A DNA stretch of 64,000 nucleotides from Anodontia alba (Eukaryota; Mollusca; Bivalvia; Lucinida; Lucinidae). The stretch is from positions 44,074,523 to 44,138,522 of the forward strand of contig OZ024825.1 in NCBI GenBank assembly GCA_964016985.1. Reading direction: 5' to 3'. A model generated the notes under the pieces. That model was not told the origin of the DNA. It saw only the letters and a list, made by a program, of their open reading frames with translations, and searched no databases. Below are positions 32,418-43,704 of this stretch, one piece after another. Every line of letters starts with the position of its first letter. Position 1 is the stretch's first letter. A program made the position numbers and the translations under genes.

Positions 32418-33054
32418 ATGTTCTATGGTTACTGCCCTCAACTCTCAAGCACTATTGGGTTTGTTCACAATAGGTAGTATTACCAGATTTACCTAGGGAC
32501 TATTTTTCTGTGATCACATTGGTTCCATGCACTGTAATATATAATCTTTAAGTCATTATTTTTAACATAAAAAAAAAAAATAAAAAGTGTAATCTAATTA
32601 ATTTTTTATGCAGATGTAAATTTTGGAATTGGTTTTCAGCTACTTCGATATGTTTTATAGTTTAAAAAACTATAGTTAGGGTTTCTCGTTAACTGTCTTA
32701 TCAGTATTATTTAACTAATCACGTAACAGAGTATCATTCTATTGGCATATGGACAGAGTTTTAAGGTCTCAGTCATCAGAAAAAATATGGAAATGTAATA
32801 CCCCACTAACCCGACTTTGATAAAGAATTAGTCGGGAAGGTGGGGGTCAAATTCTCTAAGAGAAAAACATGGCATGTGGGCCTTCACTTTCAGTCAATTA
32901 TTCAGAGGTCATTTGTCTGCTAGGCAATTCTATTTGTCTCTGAAAAATAATAAAAGACATATCATGAACGTCGTCTGCAACTGTTGTAACTGATGTTGTA
33001 AGGGTTAATACGCTGACAGTCACGTTCGGCCCTACAACTTGAAATTCCCTTCCC
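32418..33054. other. No gene seen
   Basis: Contains a small inverted pair ACCCGACTTTGATAAAGAAT with TAGTCGGGAAGG near 32808-32842. Otherwise AT-rich. Confidence 0.3.
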
Positions 33055-33257
33055 AATTGCTCTGCATGCTGATAAAATATTGGAGCAGACGACATTCTGA
33101 AATATGTTCTTATTTTTCCCAGGAAACAGGTTTGACATTTCATACAAATTGTCTTCTGTGGCGACAATCTGCATGGAAATGTAAGCCTACTTTCTAGGGA
33201 AAATATGAAACAATTCATCAGTTTGCCGTTTGCTCAGAGAATGGTAAAGGTTTAACC
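33055..33257. mobile_element. MITE family F, copy 2
   Basis: GAGCAGACGACATTCTGAAA at the left and GAATGGTAAAGGTTTAA at the right. The centre pairs AGGAAACAGGTTTGACATTT with AAATGTAAGCCTACTTTCTA. Confidence 0.65.
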
Positions 33258-33440
33258 GCCCTTCAAAACTAAACAGTACGAACTAAGAAACTATATATTT
33301 GGATCATGTAATTGGTTGTCCAGACAAGTGGACATAATAATGTTACGTCTTAAAAACAACTGGCCAAGGCTATTTGTGTGTAGACAGATTCGAAGGAATT
33401 TATCGGTTTAGTCACTAATCTCGTCTCGGGAAAATTAAAT

Positions 33441-33682
33441 TTGAGCCGGGGCACAGCATTTCCTACAAGATTGTATGTGCGCCCAGCGAAGACTCAGATC
33501 AGCCTGCGCATTCGCGCAGTCTGATCAGAGTCTGCGCTGTCCGACTGAAGGCGCTTTGGATCCTTGGCTGCCTACAGAGTGCCCTGCGAAAAGCCTGATC
33601 AGACTGCGAATGCGCAGGCTGATCTAAGTCTTCATGTAGCGCACATACAATATTGTACTACAAACTGCTGTGTTCCGGCTCA
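33441..33682. mobile_element. MITE family C, complete reference copy
   Basis: The inverted ends are TTGAGCCGGGGCACAGCA and TGCTGTGTTCCGGCTCAA. Two stems follow: GATCAGCCTGCGCATTCGCG around 33511, and CTGATCAGACTGCGAATGCG then GCAGGCTGATC around 33596. Confidence 0.88.
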
Positions 33683-33688
33683 ATCATG

Positions 33689-33991
33689 AACAGTCGGTTT
33701 TACAAAACCGATGATCGACTATGAAATTCTGGCCTATATATTTCCAACACTGCCTACCAAGGACTGTACCTCTGTTGCAGTAATTATTTTTTTGTACGTT
33801 TGTGTTTTCAAATGTGACATATGTTTTGTCATTATTTGTTCCTCGTCTTTCCTTCTTTTGGTGCTTAGGGACGGGCTATGCTCCATGATTGCCGCTTTTT
33901 CTGGGTATTTTCAATTATATTTTGTATTTGTGATGGGAATAGGCCAGAATTTCATAGTCGATCATTGGTTTTGTAAAACCGACTGATCATC
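33689..33991. mobile_element. Foldback element (~47-bp arms) enclosing a family R fragment
   Basis: ACAGTCGGTTTTACAAAACC continues into GATGATCGACTATGAAATTC, and the complement GAATTTCATAGTCGATCA then GGTTTTGTAAAACCGACTG closes it. Between the arms, 33795-33940 is a reverse family R segment (TTCTTTTGGTGCTTAGGGAC). Confidence 0.75.
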
Positions 33992-34615
33992 AATTAAAAA
34001 TCGACTTGCAGAATATAAATTCTCTCTTAATTTAGCCCTCTTCCAGTACTTATTTATAGCTTCAGATCAATAAGAGGGATATCCAGATAATATTTTTTCT
34101 ACTTCCTACATGAAAAGATATGTTGTGGGTACTCATTAGAAGCGCCTTGCGGATGCGCTTTTAATGAGTACCAACAACATATATTTTCATGGAGAAATAA
34201 GAAAAAATATCAGTACTTTATTGATTGACATACTTAAGGCTATTTTATCAAATTTCTTAATTTTTATTGACCGCAAATCTACAACGATCGAAATTGACAG
34301 CTTTTAATTTCATTTCTTTATAACTTGCCTATAAAAATGAAAAGTAAGAAAAATGTGTCTCTAAAAATAGAATTTTCCGATGGGTCGATTATAAAAAAAT
34401 CTTTCCGATCATCAGTCAGAAGAGGCAAAAGTGACTGATGATTGATTATAATCGATCACCAATGGCAACACTATTTTGTGTGACTTTAAAGAAAAATATT
34501 GGTAAAAAAGAAATTCATTCATAAAAAAGAATAACATCGACACTCAGTAATTTTAAACTCCCACTACATTGTAATTCCAATTTCCATCAAATTCACATCA
34601 AACTTGATTTAACGA
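33992..34615. mobile_element. Region with family A-like hairpin core at 34113-34192
   Basis: GATATGTTGTGGGTACTCAT, then TAGAAGCGCC, pairs with GCGCTTTTAATGAGTACCAA. This is the family A core with different outer sequence. A second palindrome, GATTGATTATAATCGATCAC, lies near 34440. The outer limits of any element are unclear. Confidence 0.55.
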
Positions 34616-34817
34616 TTAACCCATTTATGCCATGTTGACTCTTCTACCGTAACTCTTTGGACCGATCCATTTCCAACAGCAGGGGTGTCCGGTTAGTTAT
34701 TTTGTTTGATTATTACCATTTTTTATAAAAATTCCTGTACTTAATGCAAAGTACATTGTATAGACCTTGATCAGACGCCACGTCCCTTTTATGGAACGCT
34801 AGGCTTAAATGGGTTAA
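34616..34817. mobile_element. MITE family B, internally deleted copy
   Basis: Ends TTAACCCATTTATGCC and GCTTAAATGGGTTAA match the reference copy, but the right half of the central hairpin is missing after GATCAGACGCC. Confidence 0.85.
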
Positions 34818-34907
34818 AACATTCATTTCCATACACATTCGCTACAACAGTTGCATTTCTTTTGACAGAAATGTTCAATGTTCTACTAAAATTTAAGATT
34901 AAAATTA

Positions 34908-35267
34908 CAGTCGACATTTAATGGTTCGAACGTCTTTGGGACCATGGCAATTAGTTCGAAACATGGGTAGTTCGAGCCACTGTTTAATCATGGCGCCATG
35001 CCAGGAAGCAAATGGTGATAATCTAGGGAAATCTTTTCGATCTTATATACACAATGATACGTTGAGGCTACTCATAAGAAGCACCTAGATGCGGCGATTC
35101 TAATGAGTACACACAACATAACTTTTCATGATAAAATGAGTAAATTTCCCTAAATATTTGTTTTCTTGAACTGTCTGGAGAATTTCGTAGGGACTCAAAA
35201 ACGAGTTCGAATTAGCCATGGCGCATGTAAACGAGCCATCGATGTTCGAGCTACTGAGGTTTGACTG
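34908..35267. mobile_element. MITE family E variant with family A-like core, copy 1
   Basis: TA on both sides (34906-34907, 35268-35269). Ends CAGTCGACATTTAATGGTTC and AGCTACTGAGGTTTGACTG. The centre (35055-35125) pairs GAGGCTACTCATAAGAAGC with GATTCTAATGAGTACACAC. It is 360 bp long, close to the 358-bp copy at 61270-61627. Confidence 0.85.
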
Positions 35268-36373
35268 TACACGTATCACCGTATTTACGCTAAATATTCG
35301 GACAGCTTAGCTCTTTGCCATACGTATCCTATAATTTAACCGGTTTCCTGTGATCTATATGCGAAGTATTGAGCAATAGGGTGAGGGAACCTGTCAATCC
35401 TTTATTTTGAAGAGTTCAATTTATTCACCTGCGGATGTGTCAAATATTGCTTGATGAGTGGGAAATAGTGTAGATCCTGATCAGACGCCGCGTCTGACCT
35501 GGCTCTTCACTGTTTGCTTAAGCAGGTCTATCTGAAAAAAAAAAAGATAAATAGGGTATTACCTATTTTAAATGTATGTGTCAGAAAGCAGGTTTTACAG
35601 ATCTTATGAATTCAGTGGGAGGCTACACCAGAAACGGAGATAGACTGTGAAATTCTATGTTACATGTACATGTAATCATCTACTGGTAGAAATTTGTTAA
35701 AGCTAGGATTTAACTATTACCAGGCAGTAATGTTATAATTTTTGTTGATGAGGATGCATTCAGGTTACAGGATGAACGCCAACCATGAGTGTTCTTGTTT
35801 TGTAGTGCTTAGCGATTCCTATCTTACATTGCGATCACCTTGTCCGGGGACAAGGAGATGGTTGCGTTGCCTTGCTTTGCTGTCGGTATCAATCTGTACG
35901 CGAAATTTTATCTAAGTAATCCTAATCATTCAAGAGTTACCGCCAGTTTTGGCTTGGCTAACTGTTCATAGACGGACTCACAAGTCGATTTTCTTGTCTT
36001 CTATGACAATAAAATGTAGAGAATCTGCAAGACATTGGAAGTTAAGGAGTGGAGCTCAAGAATAAATCTGTGGTTGACTAATTGCTCCAGTATGGTTACC
36101 AAATTACAGCAGGGCTGCGACGAGAGAGCGATACGAAACTGAATAAGATCTGGCTGTGCTATGAGACGAGCTCTAAACACTTGATGTGACGAGGAGCAGT
36201 GTTTGAAAAAAAAAGGAAAATATCTCTTGTTTTCAGCTAACGATTCGGCCTTCAGTGCTCAAGTTAAATTTCGAAATACAATTCGGTTTGCGTGTTCTGT
36301 CGTTTGCTGCACATAATTAACAATTTTGTTTTATTTGTTTGTCTTCTAAGAGTTAATAATTCTGCATTAAATA
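35268..36373. other. Family B hairpin fragment at 35461-35517; no gene
   Basis: The fragment has lost its loop (GATCAGACGCCGCGTCTGAC). Around 35760-35900 the text (TTGCGATCACCTTGTCCGGG) weakly resembles family R. No coding frame recognised. Confidence 0.4.
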
Positions 36374-36588
36374 TTAACCATTACCACTCTATGGGCAAAA
36401 TCAGCGGACGAAAAATTTATTATATACTTTTTTTTCTTTTTTACGGACACCAGTCTTTGATATTTCATTCAAATTGTCTAACAATTTGCATGAGATGTCA
36501 AATCCTTGTGTTTGCATAAAAGTAAGAAAAATACAATTGTATTGCAAAATGTCTACTAAAAGGTTTACCAAGCATGCTAATCGTTAAA
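36374..36588. mobile_element. MITE family F, copy 3
   Basis: TTAACCATTACCACTCTATG at one end and AGCATGCTAATCGTTAAAG at the other. The centre pairs GATATTTCATTCAAATTGTC with CAATTTGCATGAGATGTCAA. Confidence 0.75.
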
Positions 36589-36745
36589 GCCAGAAATTTT
36601 CTCTGTATTGATCTCTGTTGAACATTTAATTGTACACGTGAACACATAATCGTAGGCAGCTCTATTTAAAATTGAATCACTTTTCCTCTCCCCTCACCCC
36701 CCCCCACCCCCCACTCCCCACACACCGCCCCGCTCTTTGTACACA

Positions 36746-36785
<40 letters not shown>

Positions 36786-37150
36786 ACACCAAACAAAATC
36801 GCTCTTTTAAGTAAATGTCCATTGAAAGTAAACTTTAAGTTTTATATGAGAAAATTAAGTATAGGAACGCTAAAGACTCTTGATTGTGGTGAGGGGGTGA
36901 GGGATGGATGGGAGAGGGATGGGGCAGGAGAGTAACGGGGTCGCTTAAACTTGGTTTTATGAGCGCGCAAAATTAATTGAAGCTCTGTAGTTTCACAACA
37001 TTCTGTAAATGTAAATGAGTATGCCTAATCATGTGTATTCATCAATATCCCAGTTTTTCCGGTCTATTCTAGCAAAGCACGAGGTGTTCATTACATGGAA
37101 CAAAATGAGCATTTCTTTATCAGTTGACGTCAGAAAACACACCATAAGCC
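36589..37150. repeat. C-rich and (CA)n microsatellite region; no gene
   Basis: CA repeats with a GCGCGC interruption at 36740-36785, preceded by a C-rich tract at 36694-36718 and followed by GAGGGGGTGAGGGATGGATG near 36890. Confidence 0.8.
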
Positions 37151-37325
37151 ATGTGCGCCCAGCGAAGATTCAGATCAGCCTGTGCATTCGCGCAGTCTGA
37201 TCAGAATCTTTTCTTGTCGCATTTTAGATTGCCAAGGATGCATAGTTTCTTCATGCAGACAACAAAGACTGATCAGACTGTGCATTCGCCGTTGGGCGCT
37301 CATGTCAGAAGGTATGTTTTCTCCA
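37151..37325. mobile_element. MITE family C, copy
   Basis: TGTGCGCCCAGCGAAGATTC, then TCAGTCTGATCAGAATC-type stems. The far end GGGCGCTCATGTCAGAAGGT is the inverted counterpart. Confidence 0.7.
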
Positions 37326-37419
37326 TCTCGGCTCAATTAATTTCGATTTCGAAAAATTCTCATAGGTTTGCGCATAATAATTTAATTACTGAAAAAAGAC
37401 AGCACAGTTTGAACAAATG

Positions 37420-37670
37420 CATTTTTTTTTTTTTTCAAAAGAAAAAAAAAAAAAAAAAAAAAAAGAAAGAAATACGTGTAGAACGAAAACAATACACAAA
37501 AAAGAACGTCAGCAGATACCAAAAGCAGTACTCCCAAGACACCAAATAAGGATATTGTGACATGTAATGACCACACAAAACAACACTTCCTGGAAGACAT
37601 AAAAACACGAAGCACTACTAGCAGAAACACCGCCTTGGAACCGCCAACAGCAACTCTTTGAGGACTTCAA
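37420..37670 (+). mobile_element. T14/A23 fold followed by family R copy
   Basis: A T run and an A run (37422-37464) are separated by CAAAAG and can pair. The R-like segment follows, with GAACGTCAGCAGATACC and CACCGCCTTGGAACCGCC, diverged from the consensus. Confidence 0.5.
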
Positions 37671-37799
37671 ACCTACTTTCATGCGACTTCAACCATTGTC
37701 CATTAGTCCTGAGGCATTTACAGCTACACATAAGTGTTTGCTCAGCTTAAGAGCTCTCTAACGTGTGAGTGAAGAATTACGAGAAAAAAAATCAAATGA

Positions 37800-38035
37800 C
37801 GTGTCTCAACATGAGAAAATGTACCTTCTGACATATGCGCCCACCAAAGACTCAAATCCGCATGCGCATTAGTGCAGTCTGATCAGAGTCTTCGTTGACC
37901 GTATGAAGGAACTTCGCATTCTTGGTCATCCAATATGCGCCCAGCGAAGATTCAGATCAACCTGCGCGTATGTGCAGGCTGATCTGAATCTTCGCTGAAC
38001 GCACATTTCCGATGGTACGATTTCTGTCGTTGAGG
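37800..38035. mobile_element. MITE family C, copy with strong second hairpin
   Basis: The second stem at 37937-38005 pairs GCGCCCAGCGAAGATTCAGA with TCTGAATCTTCGCTGAACGC around GCGTATGTGCAGG. Outer ends TACCTTCTGACATATGCGCC and CACATTTCCGATGGTAC are imperfect. Confidence 0.75.
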
Positions 38036-38224
38036 TCTACATAAATTATCATACCAAAAGTGTGACGAATAAAGATGAGGTCATAAAACTATTTAGCAAA
38101 ATACAGTCGTCATTTTGTCTAAGGCCCGACCAGTCATTTAGCAATTTAAGAGGGCAGTAAATTTTTAAAACTTGGCTTGGGCGAACCACTTAACACGCAC
38201 TATGTCACAGATTTTTTAAATTAT

Positions 38225-38600
38225 GTATAAGTAAGACTCAAACTAGCCTGCGCATCGGCACAGGGTGATAAGAATCTTCTTTGTTCACGTGAAAAACTTT
38301 AGCATCATTGTGTATCTAAAATGCGCCACTGAAGATGCTGATCAGACTGTGCGATTTTAATCTTTGCCTGCCGCGCTTGGCGGAAGGTACGTTTACTGAC
38401 GTTCAGTCGTGTCGAAAAAATAGGCTCCTTGGACTTCCCGTCTAATCAATCTTTCAGTGCGCATTCCCGGCCCCTTAGCGAGGTCTAGTCCTTAGGATGA
38501 AGTTTCCCGCTAGCCTAACGCTTATGAGAGCGAACAGCAAAGGTTCTGGCGAGACTGCGCGGATGCGCAGGCTCGCATGAACTTTTGCTGTTCTCAAATA
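38225..38600. mobile_element. Degraded family C copy and a separate short hairpin
   Basis: 38225-38405 carries AGACTCAAACTAGCCTGCGC and GGCGGAAGGTACGTTTACTG. The hairpin at 38527-38597 pairs GAGCGAACAGCAAAGGTTCT with GAACTTTTGCTGTTCTC around GACTGCGCGGATGCGCAGGC, like 18240-18315. Confidence 0.6.
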
Positions 38601-39111
38601 CCATAGCGGCTGTGTTCCCATTACGCCATTCGTAGCCTCTTTTATTATATTGATTGATAAACTTTATGAGTTTGTATGGAAAATCAGACTTAAATCAGAC
38701 TTAAAATTATGTTCTTAAACGAAGTCAGGCACCATAAAACGCTAGTTCCGATATTCCATGTTCAAGTAGTTTTTCCCCAGGTCAACGTTATATTAAAAAA
38801 AAAACAATTCAGAGATACCGATAGACTTTGGAAACCATTCAACGAAGTTAACGATAACTATAGCGTCACCAAGCATGTAGTTAAGAGGAAAAAAAACTTG
38901 GTAAATGGAAGACATGGAGTCTAAGACATTTAGCAGACAGGTATAAGGTAAACTAGAGGAGTTAATGTTCTTTCCTGTGATGTTCCAGTGATTGAGTAAG
39001 GGATCCTCTGTGCGTACCGAACAATCATTTTGTATTTTAGAACATTTGAACGTTGGACGAAGGTTTGGTGCCAGTAAAGTCGATTTAACTGCCTCCCCGA
39101 TCCGCCCAGAT
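38601..39111. other. No gene seen
   Basis: A 71-codon open frame at 38709-38924 has no recognisable domain and no splice context. Confidence 0.3.
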
Positions 39112-39346
39112 CTTAACCAATATAAGCCTAATGTCCAATAAATGAGACATTGACAAACAGTCTAGACCAGATCAGACGCCACAGAACTCGGCGTCTGATC
39201 AGAGTCTAGACTGCTTGCATTAAATACCGATATTTTCATTAAACGTGGTAATAATAAAAACTAACCAGACAACCCTTCTGTTGGAAATGGGCCTGTCCAA
39301 AACGTTGAGGTAGGAGAGTCCAGTCCATTCGGCAAAGACTGGTTAA
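39112..39346. mobile_element. MITE family B, diverged copy
   Basis: AACCAATATAAGCCTAATGT opens it. The hairpin AACAGTCTAGACCAGATCAG / CTGATCAGAGTCTAGACTG is intact at 39157-39219. The far end carries GTAGGAGAGTCCAGTCCATT and GGTTAATAATG. Confidence 0.7.
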
Positions 39347-39372
39347 TAATGATAAGCCCGTGTGGGTGTTCG

Positions 39373-39373
<1 letters not shown>

Positions 39374-39409
<36 letters not shown>

Positions 39410-39470
39410 TTGTTGTTGTTGTTTTTTGTTGGTTTTTGTTTTGTTTTGTTTTTTGTTTTGTTTTAATTTG

Positions 39471-39544
<74 letters not shown>

Positions 39545-39562
39545 TGTGTGTGTGTGTGTGTG
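39374..39562. repeat. Compound low-complexity tract: T35, (TTG)n, (TG)n, (TGCG)n
   Basis: A T homopolymer passes into TTG and TTTTG repeats, then TG and about ten TGCG units, then TG again. Both strands are open across it purely because of the repeat. Confidence 0.97.
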
Positions 39563-40308
39563 TTTTATATTCATTTTTTGTTCTGTTCATTGTTATATTG
39601 TGTTTAGAGGATCCTGTCTAGTATTGTGATCAACTTAATTGGGAAGGGTAGCCGGTTGCTTTGCTTTTCTTTGGTCCGTGGTTTCACTTATATTTTGTGT
39701 ACTGTCTGTCATTGTGTGTTTGCTCTTCCTTTTGGTAGGCTCTGCGCTGTGATTGTGGCTATACATGGACATTGTCATACTATTTTTCTACGTAAATGAA
39801 ACAGAAGCACTATATATACTCCAGCAATATATTGTTTTCTAATATTCATGTATGAATTCTTAAATGATACAAAATTTTTTAGCGTTGATATTAAAAGTTG
39901 TTAGACATTTTGCAGCGAAGCAAACAGATGGTGGCTTTTTTAGTTTCAGCACAGAGTAGAAAGACAGTGAAAACTATAAATGTCGTGATTATTGCCATTA
40001 GTAGATTCCTAATGGAATATCTTCCATTACCATATGCGTGTCAATTTCAGAATGTCATTTTCCAAGAAAAGTGAACCCTTGTTACTACGAGAGCATTTAT
40101 CAAAGATGTTGCCATTAAAATAAATTTTCTGTTGTAAAGTTCCTTAACGAGCATAATATGTAAAAGAAAAGCCTTTATTTATTCTTATTTCCTCATAGAA
40201 TATGTGTTTTGAATTTTCGTGTGGTCATTAAAATGAATTTGCTGTTGTGGAAATCCTAAATGAACGCCAATTGTTCCTTCCAGATTTATTATAAATGTAT
40301 ATACCTCA
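39563..40308. mobile_element. Family R reverse copy at 39640-39785; otherwise no gene
   Basis: GGGAAGGGTAGCCGGTTGCT then CTGTGATTGTGGCTATACAT mark the reverse R copy. 39790-40308 is AT-rich and empty. Confidence 0.45.
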
Positions 40309-40796
40309 GTGATACCAGCTCAGTATCTAGTAAGACTGCCTATTCAAACATATGTAAGACAGTCCAGACTAGGCTCAGAGATATGCAAGACTCCTGGCTG
40401 TGCAAAAAAGGCTGATGAAATCCAGTCCTTTGCAGACAGGGATATGAAGAAGTTCTTTGATGCACTTAAGACAGTATATGGTCCCCAGAGCTCAGGAACC
40501 ACCTCACTCCGTAGTGCAGATGGAACTAGTCTTCTGAATGACAAGGAAGCTATCATGAAAAGATGGGCTGAACACTTTGATGTTGTCCTGAATCGACCAT
40601 CATCTATCAATGGTGAAGCTATCAACAGACTACCACAGGTGGTATGTAACCTGTTGCTTGATGAGTTCCCAACCGTCTCTGAAACAGTGAAAGCAATAAA
40701 ACTCCTGTCATCCGTCAAGACTCCAGGATCAGATGCAATACCCGCAGAGATCTACAAAGCAGGAAGTCCTCCAGTTGCAGAGAAAGCTATTTCACA
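40309..40796 (+). pseudogene. Non-LTR retrotransposon ORF2 fragment (endonuclease-RT linker)
   Basis: The frame reads KKADEIQSFADRDMKKFFDA, LKTVYGPQSSGTTSLRSADG, a RWAEHFDVVLNRPSSI stretch and KTPGSDAIPAEIYKAGSPPV. This layout is typical of the linker between endonuclease and reverse transcriptase, with the D-x-I-P-A-E-x-Y-K motif at RT domain 1 to 2. A frameshift near 40405 separates the upstream LRDMQDSWLCKK. At 40797 the frame runs into an inverted-repeat element and the RT core is missing. The clade is not assigned. A dead fragment. Confidence 0.8.
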
Positions 40797-41080
40797 AAAT
40801 GCTCAGTTATCAAATCGCAGCGGGCTGGATAACATGTGCCCGAGAAAAACATAATCTGTTTTCGAACTATTCCAACATGTAACTTTTATTTGTAAATTTT
40901 ACATTTTTTTATTTCCTGAGAGTTAATTATTAACAGTGCAAAATGATTTGTTTCCCTGAGGCCTTTCGGCTTTCGCCTTCTTCAGAGGTTTTCTATTTTA
41001 AAAAAGGAAATAAAAAATGTAAAAATTCTGGCCCATGTTTTCTAGTCCGCTGCGACTTGATAACTGAGCGTGTTCGGATA
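40797..41080. mobile_element. Inverted-repeat element interrupting the LINE fragment
   Basis: GCTCAGTTATCAAATCGCAG, then CGGGCTGGATAACATG, is mirrored by CATGTTTTCTAGTCCGCTGC, then GACTTGATAACTGAGC, near 41035-41071. Arms of about 40 bp enclose about 190 bp with a small GGCCTTTCGGCTTTCGCC stem near 40958. Confidence 0.7.
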
Positions 41081-41786
41081 TATGTGAAATGTAAACATTA
41101 CACGATAAACACAGCGTGCAAAAAGATAAACGCTTATCTTTCCTGTCAACATCATTGTGCTCATATACGCAATGTCTACAATGCGTCATACACCTTACAC
41201 CGAAAGGGATATACGCCATATATTGCATTTACCTCGATACCTCGAAGACAACTTTTGTTCTTGTCGCGGCTCATACTAGAAAGCATTTGTCACCACAATC
41301 ATTTGATGTCATGTACAGAAACAACATATTCGACTCTGACTTTATGTGAAATATTTCATTATTTTATAAAAGTATAGAGCTCTGAGAAAAGGACTACATC
41401 ATTTGTTGTGGGTTTCACCTCGTTGGAGAAGAGGGAACTATAGATACCTTGCTTTTAGTGGCTATGCAACGTGTCTGTCTTTCATCCTAGTTTGTTTGCT
41501 CGTCCTTTTAGTGGCTTTGTTCTGCGACTCTTCCTGGACTTACTATGTGCATAGCAGTCAATTAAACTTCTAATTTCATAAGACTATTTATAGGTATTTT
41601 AATGAATTAAGTAGCCTCGGGATAAGGGCATATACCGACCACGGGACAAGATATAGATGGTAATAGAAAGCTGTTGATACTTAAAAAAAAAACTGTTGTA
41701 AGATGTTAGAAAAATCACGTTCGATTCTGATTCACGAGGGTGGGACAGGTCTCTGACTATGTAGGTGTTACGACGAAGGGAGGTTT
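41081..41786. mobile_element. Reverse family R copy at 41415-41560; otherwise no gene
   Basis: GAGAAGAGGGAACTATAGAT and TGCGACTCTTCCTGGACTTA mark the R copy. Open frames at 41.0-41.4 kb on both strands have no recognisable domain. Confidence 0.4.
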
Positions 41787-42840
41787 GTGACTGCCTCTAG
41801 TGCGGACACCAGTAATCCTCAATTTATGGGAGATAATTCGTTTAAAAGGGGCCGCGGTAATTATCGAGGTCGAGGTTATGGCAGAGGAAATAACCACGGT
41901 CAAGGTAGAGGCGTTGGAAATAAGTTTGAGGATGCAACAGGGGGAGGCCACCAGTATCACGCGTGTAAGGTAAAGGGACAAAAGGGGTCGAGTGACGGTG
42001 TAGAGTGTATTTCAGGATAAGGTAGATGATTCTTGCACTCAGATGTGAAAGACAAGGAAAGGGTTTGCTATTGTTTGAAGTCAGTGTTGCCAACAGCACC
42101 AGGTACCGTTGACGGTCAGAAAGTTGTAGTCCTCAGGGATACTGGTTGTACCGGGTTGTCGTAAGAAGAAACTTGATTTCATAGGATCAGTTGATTGGTA
42201 AAGAGTCAACAGTGACTCTGACAGATGAAATTACAAAAAGGCATCTTTCAGCAGTCATTAATGTCGATCGTCCATTTTAAGGGTTAAACTGAGGCACTGT
42301 GCTTGGATGACTATTTGTATGGCTTGGTAATTGGCAACATTGATGGATTTAAGTTACCAGATGCGTCCCATTTTTCAGTGGGTGTAGTTACAAGGCCCAG
42401 GCTAAGCAAGAGGAGAAAGCATATAAAAATATTAAAGTTCCCGATCGGATTCTGAGTGAAAACAAACAAGCATTCCAGGACGCTCAAATGTTCGATACCA
42501 AGTTAGAGCATATAAGGCGTAGAGCCTACTCAAGGGTCGTTAGTCGTGGTTTGAATAGGGGTGAAACTAAAATAGTTAAGAGAAAAGAATTGTTGTATAG
42601 ACAATTTACTCAGGGAAATAAGTCCTCACTTCTCGTCCCGAGTAGTTTTAGAGAGAAGGTTCTGAAACTGGCTCATGAATCATTGATGGCCGGACGTTTA
42701 GGCATTAGACAGACTTGTCTCAGAGTTGTTGATGATTTCTTTTGGCCAGGTATTTGTAGTGATTTAACAAGGTTCTGTAAGTCGTGTAAGAATTGTCAGA
42801 AAGTATTCCATAAGGGAAGTTAAACCTGTGGCGTAATTAA
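41787..42840 (+). pseudogene. Ty3/Gypsy retrotransposon remnant: gag tail, protease, integrase zinc domain
   Basis: Order on the plus strand: an Arg/Gly-rich gag tail (KRGRGNYRGRGYGRGNN) with a broken zinc knuckle at 41787-42019; a protease-like stretch with D-T-G at 42138-42146 (VVVLRDTGCTGLS); and at 42488-42823 an integrase N-terminal zinc domain (LLVPSSFREKVLKLAHESLM, then FFWPGICSDL and C-x2-C). The second zinc-binding His, usually G-H-L-G, is Arg in G-R-L-G. Protease and integrase are only about 350 bp apart, so reverse transcriptase and RNase H are deleted. Multiple stops lie between the parts. LTRs were not identified with confidence. Confidence 0.75.
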
Positions 42841-43561
42841 TACCCGTCTTATGTAACCGCCATAAGAGAACTACCATTAAGAATATATATATAATTTAGT
42901 AATCAGTCTATACGTTGTCGGGATAATTTGGGAGCAGATTACCTTAGCAGGTAATCCGTCCAAGGTTGCACTTGTATATAGTTCTGCTGTCAGCTTTTTA
43001 TTTTTGCGGCTGTTACTGTTTCGTGGCAAAGAAAAAAACAGGTTTTTTCCTCTTAAGGAGAGGCCTTTGTTACGACTCTGAGTAGACCGCTGCGCAAGCT
43101 GACCACGTTCTAGATTTTATATAGGTGGTATTATTTCACCTCTAGTGCCTTTTGTTTATTAATAGAACTTTTAATTCGGCTAAACTGGTTGCTAAACGCA
43201 AAAAGCGTGGAAAGCGCATAAAGCGTGGAAGTGATGAGTACGCATAAAACGTGAAAAGCGCATAAAGCGTGAAAGTGATGCGTTTCAAGGTTATAGCCAT
43301 ATTTATTGCAAAATTCATAATGCATGGGGTCGAGCCACAAGTCCTCACAACATAAGTAACGGCCCTCCCCACTACAATGGAAAACAAAGCATGTATATAT
43401 CAGATGACAAAAGCAATATACAATACACTATTCAACTTTTAAACTGAGAAAGGACATAAGCAATTGTAAATACAATAGCGGTAAATGACTAAGCTATAGA
43501 AAAGAAAATCTAAGTGTTTATATTGAAATGTTATTATGCGTAATGCTGAAAGAATTGGAAG

Positions 43562-43563
<2 letters not shown>
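42841..43563. other. Post-integrase remnant and short GCGTGGAAAGCGCATAAA-type repeats; no gene
   Basis: 43195-43285 contains four diverged copies of an AAAGCGTGGAAAGCGCATAA motif. Upstream, TCCTCTTAAGGAGAGGCCTT (43050) is a small stem that could belong to a decayed LTR. Confidence 0.35.

Positions 43564-43655
<92 letters not shown>
43564..43655. repeat. (TA)n microsatellite, ~92 bp
   Basis: Uninterrupted. Frames across it on both strands are artefacts. Confidence 0.97.
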
Positions 43656-43704
43656 CGACGTCAGCAAACGTATTTCAGTTTTAACAAATTTCATAAGACT
43701 CACA

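Noticed and set aside
39239..39629. Open frames of 90-111 codons on both strands
   Set aside because: Translation of T, TG and TGCG repeats; no coding signal.
40309..40854. 181-codon frame considered as a host gene
   Set aside because: The sequence is a LINE endonuclease-RT linker with a frameshift, and the last codons come from an inverted-repeat element.
40943..41377. 144-codon plus-strand frame
   Set aside because: It begins inside the inverted-repeat element, lacks any recognisable domain, and the opposite strand is equally open.
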